The position numbers and the translations under genes are program-made. A stretch of 14,096 nucleotides of DNA from Bacillota bacterium (lineage in GTDB: Bacteria > Bacillota > Clostridia > Lachnospirales > Lachnospiraceae): the NCBI GenBank assembly GCA_023414985.1, contig JAEZLY010000204.1:1-14096 (forward strand). Reading direction: 5' to 3'. Position 1 is the first letter of the stretch. Each line of letters starts with the position of its first letter. This document shows positions 13,670-14,096 of the stretch, piece after piece. The notes under the pieces were generated by a model. That model had not been told where the DNA came from and did no database searches. It worked only from the letters and a program-made list of their open reading frames with translations.

Positions 13670-14096
13670 ATGAAGACAGGTAAGAAAATAATAGTAACCA
13701 CCATGCTTGCGGTATTCGTATTATCCTTTGGAGGCATTGCATATGCCGCATCGGATACAGGTTCAGCAGGAGCCCTGCAGGATAAGGATTACACAGTAGA
13801 AGAGATGCTTACTTACGCGTTGCAGGATGAATATTCAGCTCAGGCGGAATATGAGGCCATCATTAAGGAATTCGGAGATCAGCTGCCCTATACCAATTTG
13901 GTAAATGCGGAAGAGAATCATATCAGTCGTTTGGTTCAGCTCTTTCAGAATTACGGATATACTGTTCCGGAGAATAAAGCAACGGCAGACGTACCGAAGA
14001 GCCTGGAAGAAAGTTATCAGGCAGGAATAACGACAGAAGAAAATGCTGTTGCAAAGTATGATCAGTTCCTAAAGTCAGAGCTGCCCTCCGATGTCA
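13670..14096 (+). CDS. Secreted ferritin-like (DUF2202-type) protein, 3' truncated by window edge
   Basis: The open frame runs off the window after 142 codons. Residues 1-26 are a clear signal peptide (KTGKK, then a hydrophobic core TTMLAVFVLSFGGIA, cleavage after AYA), so the protein is exported, perhaps lipid-free. The mature part has helices with ferritin-like metal residues: DEYSAQAEYEAI (Glu54, Glu60, Glu62) and AEENHISRL with an E-x-x-H (Glu81, His84), then EENAVAKYDQF beginning the third helix. DUF2202 proteins share this four-helix ferritin-like layout; their reaction is not well established, and iron or other metal binding is inferred. GGAG (AGGAGATG) lies 7-10 bases before ATG 13670. 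It follows the kinase gene by 96 bases on the same strand and may be a target or part of that operon. Confidence 0.8.
   Translation, partial: MKTGKKIIVTTMLAVFVLSFGGIAYAASDTGSAGALQDKDYTVEEMLTYALQDEYSAQAEYEAIIKEFGDQLPYTNLVNAEENHISRLVQLFQNYGYTVPENKATADVPKSLEESYQAGITTEENAVAKYDQFLKSELPSDV

Noticed and set aside
1..14096. CRISPR arrays, tRNA or rRNA genes, transposases, phage genes
   Set aside because: No regularly spaced repeats, RNA gene signatures or mobile-element proteins were seen on reading the window.

Overview
The window looks like a chromosomal segment of an anaerobic clostridial Firmicute, most likely a plant-polysaccharide-using member of the Lachnospiraceae. This rests on gene content (beta-mannan phosphorolysis genes, a pair of small clostridial-type proteins, a cytosolic [NiFe] hydrogenase), strong AGGAGG ribosome binding sites and the general protein style. 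No species can be named from the sequence alone.

Positions 1-7083 hold a beta-mannan assimilation locus, all on the plus strand: the 3' part of a mannose-6-phosphate isomerase (manA), a cellobiose/mannobiose 2-epimerase, a GH130 mannosylglucose phosphorylase, a broken SnoaL-like gene, a LacI-family regulator, a second GH130 enzyme (mannooligosaccharide phosphorylase type) and an SGNH esterase with a C-terminal domain. The locus closes with an intrinsic terminator. The inferred pathway is cytoplasmic. The esterase deacetylates imported mannooligosaccharides and GH130_2 shortens them, releasing mannose 1-phosphate. The epimerase converts mannobiose to mannosylglucose, and GH130_1 splits that into mannose 1-phosphate and glucose. 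After a mutase not seen here, ManA carries mannose 6-phosphate to fructose 6-phosphate. No transporter or endo-mannanase lies in the window.

Positions 7131-10509 hold a compact hydrogenase operon: [NiFe] small subunit, large subunit, the dedicated maturation endopeptidase (4-bp overlap) and a soluble cytochrome b5-like protein. There is no Tat signal, no membrane anchor and no HyaC-type cytochrome b, so this is probably a cytosolic enzyme with the b5 protein as redox partner. The small subunit has an unusual proximal-cluster region: CxxN instead of CxxC, and a CCPC sequence around another ligand. It is the most interesting part of the window.

Positions 10531-11199 (minus strand) hold two tandem paralogous small proteins of unknown function, convergent with the hydrogenase operon and separated from it by a 17-bp perfect hairpin. 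Positions 11200-11442 are a divergent regulatory region with a good sigma-A promoter, a CRP-like palindrome at about -61 and a second palindrome over a candidate minus-strand start site. Positions 11443-13573 encode an OmpR-type response regulator and its membrane histidine kinase, whose outside domain carries a Met-rich stretch. The window ends inside a secreted ferritin-like protein (from 13670). The kinase, regulator and ferritin-like protein may form a metal or redox stress unit.
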